This document shows, in pieces, positions 60,025 through 64,000 of a DNA stretch of 64,000 bases. The first letter of the stretch is position 1. Each line of letters begins with the position of its first letter. Origin of the DNA: Simplicispira lacusdiani. Lineage in GTDB: Bacteria; Pseudomonadota; Gammaproteobacteria; Burkholderiales; Burkholderiaceae_C. Where the stretch lies: contig NZ_QXGR01000003.1 of NCBI RefSeq assembly GCF_003604195.1, forward strand, positions 248,001-312,000, written 5' to 3'. A model generated the notes under the pieces. It was not told the origin of the DNA, made no database searches, and was given only the letters and a program-made list of their open reading frames with translations. The position numbers were made by a program, and so were the translations under genes.

Positions 60025-61269
60025 ATGAAGATAGCCATCGTGGGCGCCGGCATCGTCGGCGTCACCACCGCGTATGAACTGGCGCAAGACGGCCATGCCG
60101 TCACCGTGTTCGAACAACGCGGCGCCGCCGCCGAAGAAGCCAGCTTCGCCACCGGCGGCCTGCTGGCCCCCGGGCCCCTCGCGCCCTGGTCGGCCCCCGG
60201 CGCCTCGCAAGCACCGGCCTACTTCGGCCGCTCGGCCGCCCCCCGCCTGGGGCGCGCGCTCACGCTGGCCGAACTGTCCTGGCTGCGGCGCTGGCGCCGT
60301 GCCGCGCGCGCCTGCGCCAAGAGCGGCGAGCCCCTGCCTCCGCTGGCGGCCCTGGAGCGGCTGGCGCGCTACAGCCACGCACGCCTGCTGCGCCTGGCCG
60401 AGTCGCTGGACCTGCAGTTCGAGCACAGCGCCGGCACCCTGATGCTGCTGCGCACGCCACGTGACGCAGAAACACTGACACCCGTGCTCAAGGCCTTGCG
60501 CGACGCCGGCAGCACCGTCCACGAGGTGGACGCCGATGCGGCCCGCGCCATCGAGCCCGGCCTCTCGCCCGCCCTGCCCCTGGCCGGCGCGCTGCACCTG
60601 CCCGATGGCCTGGCGGGCAACTGCCGCCAGTTCGCGCTGCTGCTGCGCCAGGCCGCCCAGCAGCTGGGCGCCGAATTCCTTTTCAACACCCGCATCTCCC
60701 GGCTCGCCGGCAGCCCCGCCAGCGTACAGGTGGAAGGCGAACCCACCCCCCGCGCCTTCGATGCCGTGGTGCTCTGCGCGGGCGTGCAGAGCGCCGCGCT
60801 ACTGCAGCCGCTGGGCCAGCGCCTGCCCTTGGTGGCGCTGCACGGCAGCTCGGTCAGCGCGCCACTGCGGGAAGAACTGCACGCCCCCCTGGGCGTGGTG
60901 GTGGACGTGGCCAGCCAGACCACCATCGCCCGGCTGGGCCAGCGCGTGCGCGTCTCGGGCGGCGCCGAACTGGGGCGAAGCAGCGCGCACCCGCAGACAT
61001 TGAACACGCTGTACCGCGTGCTGGGTGAATGCTTCCCCGGCGGTGTGTCGCATTCCAGCGGCGTGCAGGTCTGGCGCGGCGCCCGGCCCATGCTGCCCGA
61101 CGGGCCGCCCATCATCGGCCCCAGCGCCGCGCCCGGCTTCTGGTTGAACCTGGGCCACGGCGCGAGCGGCTGGGCCCTGGCCTGCGGCAGCGCGCGCGCC
61201 TTGGCCGACCAGATCGGCGGCCGCGAGGCCGATATCGGCCTCGAAGGACTGGGCGCACAACGCTTCTGA
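60025..61269 (+). CDS. FAD-dependent D-amino-acid dehydrogenase-like oxidoreductase
   Basis: 414-aa DAO-superfamily flavoenzyme, closest in style to DadA, which oxidises D-amino acids into the respiratory chain. The N-terminal FAD motif is MKIAIVGAGIVGVTTAYELAQDGH (Rossmann GxGxxG at residues 7-12) and the DadA-like ASFATGGLLAPGPLAPWSAPG follows near residue 45. The C-terminal part has RPMLPDGPPIIGPS..LNLGHGASGWALACGSARALAD. It begins just after the amidase. Substrate is not determined; glycine or other amine oxidases share this fold. Confidence 0.88.
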   Translation: MKIAIVGAGIVGVTTAYELAQDGHAVTVFEQRGAAAEEASFATGGLLAPGPLAPWSAPGASQAPAYFGRSAAPRLGRALTLAELSWLRRWRRAARACAKSGEPLPPLAALERLARYSHARLLRLAESLDLQFEHSAGTLMLLRTPRDAETLTPVLKALRDAGSTVHEVDADAARAIEPGLSPALPLAGALHLPDGLAGNCRQFALLLRQAAQQLGAEFLFNTRISRLAGSPASVQVEGEPTPRAFDAVVLCAGVQSAALLQPLGQRLPLVALHGSSVSAPLREELHAPLGVVVDVASQTTIARLGQRVRVSGGAELGRSSAHPQTLNTLYRVLGECFPGGVSHSSGVQVWRGARPMLPDGPPIIGPSAAPGFWLNLGHGASGWALACGSARALADQIGGREADIGLEGLGAQRF

Positions 61270-61327
61270 TGGCCGCGGCTGGCGCACAATGGGCCATCGC
61301 CCCGACGGGGCGCCGCCGCACGCCGCC

Positions 61328-62854
61328 ATGCACCGCATCCGCACTGACCAGCCGCATCCGCTCCATGACACCGCCGCCACGCGCCGCATCGAACATGCCG
61401 CGGCGGCCCAGTTGCCCGCGCACACGCTGATGCAGCGCGCCGGCCTGGCCGTCGCCCGGCTGTCACGCGCCCTGGCGCCGCACGCACGCACCCTCTGGAT
61501 CGCCTGCGGCCCCGGCAACAACGGCGGCGACGGCCTGGAGGCCGCCATGCACCTGCGCCAGCAGGGTCTTCCCGTGGTGGTGACCTGGCTCGGAGCCCCC
61601 GAAAGCGCGCCATCAGACGCCCTGCAATCATGGCGGCGCGCCCAGGATGCGGGCGTGCAGTTCGCCAGCGAGGCACCGGCAAATCTGGGTCCGCACGACT
61701 TGTGCGTCGATGCGCTGCTGGGCATCGGCCTGGCGCCTGGCGACACCCGGCCGCCACCCCAGGGCCGGCTCCTGGCCCTGCTGCGGCAACTGCACTCCAG
61801 CCCCGCGCCGCTGCTGGCCGTGGACCTGCCCTCGGGCCTGCAGGGTGATACCGGGCAATACGCCCCCGGCTTCGCCCCCCCGGCCGATGTCGGCCTCCTA
61901 TCGCCACGCCACACCCTGAGCCTGCTCACGCTCAAGCCTGGGCTGTTCACGGGTGCCGGGCGCGACGCCGCCGGCACGGTGTGGCTCGATGATCTGGGCA
62001 GCCACAGCGCCGGCAAACCGCCCAGCGCATGGCTCGCGGGCCCGCCCACAGCACCGCCCCGCATCCATGCCAGCCACAAGGGCAGCTATGGCGATGTGGC
62101 CGTGGTGGGCGGCGAGGGCCTGCAGGCGCGCGGCCTGGGCATGGGCGGCGCGGCGCTGCTGGCGGCCAGCGCGGCACTGCACGGCGGCGCGGGCCGCGTG
62201 CTGGTGGCGCTGCTGGGCGGCACGCTTGATCTCGATGTGCGGCAGCCCGAACTCATGTTCCGCCACGTCGATGCTCTGCGGCTCGGACAGCTCACCGTGG
62301 TGTGCGGCTGCGGCGGTGGCGAAGCCGTGCGTGCCGTGTTGCCCCGGGTACTGGCCGAGGCTCCGCGCCTGGTGCTCGATGCCGATGCGCTCAACGCCAT
62401 CGCCTCCGACGCCACGCTCGCGCAGGCCCTGGGCGACCGCGCGCGCAGGGCGCAGGCCACCGTGCTCACGCCCCACCCGCTGGAAGCGGCGCGCCTCCTG
62501 GGCACGGACACCGCCAGCGTGCAGGCGCACCGCCTGGCAGCAGCGCAGCAGTTGGTGCAGCGCTTTGGCTGTGTGGTCGTCCTCAAGGGGTCGGGCAGCG
62601 TGGTGGCAGCGTCCGGCCAGCCACCCTGCATCAACCCCACCGGCAACGCCCTCCTGGCCACGGCCGGCACCGGCGACGTGCTCGCCGGCCTGATCGGCGC
62701 GTACTGGGCCGCCGACCTGGCGCCGCACGATGCAGCCGCCGAGGCGGTGTATGCCCATGGCCGCGCCGCCGATGCCTGGCCCGCCGGACAGGCGCTCACG
62801 GCCAGCGCGCTGGCGCAGCGCATGCGGCCCAGGGACACCTTCACACCAGCGTGA
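61328..62854 (+). CDS. nnr: Bifunctional NAD(P)HX epimerase / dehydratase
   Basis: 508-aa repair enzyme that reverses hydration damage of NAD(P)H. The N-terminal YjeF epimerase domain (about residues 1-215) has CGPGNNGGDGLEAAMHLRQQG; the C-terminal ribokinase-like dehydratase domain (about 235-508) has HKGSYGDVAVVGG and the nucleotide-site NPTGNALLATAGTGDVLAGLIGAY. The ATG at 61328 is preferred over an in-frame ATG at 61289. It converges with the AraC gene, overlapping by 14 bp. Confidence 0.94.
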   Translation: MHRIRTDQPHPLHDTAATRRIEHAAAAQLPAHTLMQRAGLAVARLSRALAPHARTLWIACGPGNNGGDGLEAAMHLRQQGLPVVVTWLGAPESAPSDALQSWRRAQDAGVQFASEAPANLGPHDLCVDALLGIGLAPGDTRPPPQGRLLALLRQLHSSPAPLLAVDLPSGLQGDTGQYAPGFAPPADVGLLSPRHTLSLLTLKPGLFTGAGRDAAGTVWLDDLGSHSAGKPPSAWLAGPPTAPPRIHASHKGSYGDVAVVGGEGLQARGLGMGGAALLAASAALHGGAGRVLVALLGGTLDLDVRQPELMFRHVDALRLGQLTVVCGCGGGEAVRAVLPRVLAEAPRLVLDADALNAIASDATLAQALGDRARRAQATVLTPHPLEAARLLGTDTASVQAHRLAAAQQLVQRFGCVVVLKGSGSVVAASGQPPCINPTGNALLATAGTGDVLAGLIGAYWAADLAPHDAAAEAVYAHGRAADAWPAGQALTASALAQRMRPRDTFTPA

Positions 62855-63575
62855 CCTCGCGCAGGGGCTTGAGCACGCTCGACGGCGTCATACCGAACGT
62901 CTGTCGGAAGGTGCGGCTGAAATGCGCGGAGTCGCTGAACGCGCCGTGCAGTGCGGCATCGGTCAACCGGGGTTGCGTGGCCAGCCCCGCCATGGCCGCC
63001 CGCACCTGGGACCACACACGGTAGCTGCGAAAGCTCACGCCCATCTCCTCGCGGAACAGGTGGTTGAAGCGCGACGCCGACAGGTGCGCCGCCTGCGCCA
63101 CCTGATCGCGCGGCAAGGCCCCGTCGCGCGCCATGCGCAGGTGCCGCAGGCTGCGCAATACGCGGGCATCGAGTTCGGCAGCCGTCTCGAAACGCTGGCC
63201 CAGCAGGCCCTGCAGGTCGAAGCTGCGCAGGCGGGCTTCCGTGCAGCCACGCGCGCGGGTCGGCGTGGCCGGGTCGAACACCACGCCGCCTTGCTGCCTG
63301 AACCAGGGCCGCAGGCCGCGGGCCTCGGCGGAATCGGGCTCCAAGTACACCAAGGCCACGCGCTCGCCGCACGGGTCGAACAGATGCCAGACCCCCATGT
63401 CGATGAGCGCGCTATGGCAGCTTTCCACGCGCCCCGAGGCCAGATGCACCGCAAAGTGCCCCGACAGCCCCAGCAGCAGCACGGGCGCGGCGTGGCGATG
63501 CCAGCCGGTGGCCGGCAGCTCTCCCACATACAGGGCCCGGTCGGCACCCAGGGTCAGTGTGTTCGTCGCGCGCAT
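62841..63575 (-). CDS. AraC family transcriptional regulator
   Basis: 244-aa regulator. A cupin-like N-terminal sensor domain (about residues 1-130, with WHRHAAPVLLLGLSG) precedes two helix-turn-helix motifs (about 150-235): DQVAQAAHLSASRFNHLFREEMGVSFRSY and LTDAALHGAFSDSAHFSRTFRQTFGMTPS. The ATG at 63575 is preferred; a TTG at 63590 is in frame. It is divergent, across 82 bp, from the alpha/beta hydrolase gene, its most likely target. Confidence 0.9.
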   Translation of the reverse strand: MRATNTLTLGADRALYVGELPATGWHRHAAPVLLLGLSGHFAVHLASGRVESCHSALIDMGVWHLFDPCGERVALVYLEPDSAEARGLRPWFRQQGGVVFDPATPTRARGCTEARLRSFDLQGLLGQRFETAAELDARVLRSLRHLRMARDGALPRDQVAQAAHLSASRFNHLFREEMGVSFRSYRVWSQVRAAMAGLATQPRLTDAALHGAFSDSAHFSRTFRQTFGMTPSSVLKPLREVTLV

Positions 63576-63657
63576 AGCCCAAACATACAAGTTTTCCGGC
63601 GGGCTTGCCGATAGCCTTGCGCACGGCCGATCACATCACCATCCTTTGGAGAACCCT

Positions 63658-64000
63658 TTGAAACGCCTTGTCCTTGCAGGCTGCACCGTGCTGCTGCTGT
63701 GCGCCGTCGCCACCTACCACGCCTTTCCGCTGCTCTACAAGGAGCCCCTGCTGTGGCTCAACCGCAGCCTCTCGGGCCTGGAGGAAATGACGGTGCAAGC
63801 CGCGGGCCACCGCATCCACTACCTGGAGGGCGGTGCAGGCAGCGCGGACGGCACGCCGGTCGTGCTGCTGCACGGCATCTTCGCCGAGAAGGACCACTGG
63901 GTGGATTTCGCCCGCCCGCTGACCGGCAGCCACCGCGTCATCGCACCCGACCTGCCAGGCTTTGGCGAAAGCGGTCGGATCGAGGGCCAAGCCTACGACT
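63658..64000 (+). CDS. Alpha/beta hydrolase, 5' part (runs off window)
   Basis: Partial gene; 114 codons are visible. It starts with a TTG at 63658 preceded by GGAG at 7 bp; no ATG is available nearby. The first 25 residues are a hydrophobic signal or anchor (LVLAGCTVLLLCAVATYHAF). The oxyanion-hole region VVLLHGIFAEKDHWVDF and VIAPDLPGFGESGR are typical of alpha/beta hydrolases; the catalytic Ser lies beyond the window. It is probably exported or membrane-anchored and controlled by the divergent AraC regulator. Confidence 0.8.
   Translation, partial: MKRLVLAGCTVLLLCAVATYHAFPLLYKEPLLWLNRSLSGLEEMTVQAAGHRIHYLEGGAGSADGTPVVLLHGIFAEKDHWVDFARPLTGSHRVIAPDLPGFGESGRIEGQAYD

Overview
The window is a GC-rich stretch of bacterial chromosome with almost no non-coding space (no gene-free gap longer than 300 bp). 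Gene content and order (trxA-rho-rpmE2, rlmE-ftsH-folP-glmM, carA-orf-carB, and the rpsB-to-rnhB envelope operon) and protein style point to a betaproteobacterium of the order Burkholderiales, most likely Comamonadaceae (Acidovorax-like). This assignment rests on recognition only; no database was searched. No rRNA, tRNA, CRISPR array, prophage or insertion sequence was seen.

Layout. 0-5.7 kb: fatty-acid/aromatic beta-oxidation genes (3-hydroxyacyl-CoA dehydrogenase, enoyl-CoA hydratase), a Crp/Fnr-type regulator, and an aminoglycoside-phosphotransferase-like kinase paired with an acyl-CoA dehydrogenase. 5.7-8.8 kb: a two-gene unit with a cyclase-FHA signalling protein, then a flavoprotein. 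9-11.3 kb: trxA, rho, rpmE2. 11.3-14.4 kb: a polytopic GT-C-like protein and a MATE exporter. 14.4-27.2 kb: a phosphate island containing phoR, phoB, phoU, pstBACS, a small lipoprotein, ppx, a PhaF/RHH-like small protein, sixA, ppk and olsB, with several candidate Pho boxes. 27.5-30.8 kb: a PAS-PAS-GGDEF-EAL protein and an orphan amino-acid binding protein. 31-38.2 kb: glmM, folP, ftsH, rlmE, divergent yhbY, a glycosyltransferase, a DUF4149 protein and greA. 38.3-43.2 kb: carB, an unknown ORF and carA. 43.4-58.5 kb: one long leftward series, rpsB-tsf-pyrH-frr-uppS-cdsA-dxr-rseP-bamA-skp-lpxD-fabZ-lpxA-lpxB-rnhB-SPOUT methyltransferase, linking translation, isoprenoids, phospholipid, outer-membrane assembly and lipid A. 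58.6-64 kb: an amidase, a DadA-like oxidase, the bifunctional NAD(P)HX repair enzyme, an AraC regulator and the 5' part of an alpha/beta hydrolase.

The strongest unexplained signal is a dispersed repeat of about 60 bp with two predicted hairpins, present in at least eight copies. Five copies lie inside protein genes (MATE, DUF4149, SPOUT methyltransferase, lpxB, dxr). All five are antisense to the repeat, all are read in the same frame, and they share an A-x-x-A-x-x-x-[IV]-[VA] peptide signature. The three sense-orientation copies sit at or just beyond stop codons (enoyl-CoA hydratase, glmM, amidase). In LpxB the repeat-coded segment adds no length relative to the family, so it looks overwritten rather than inserted.
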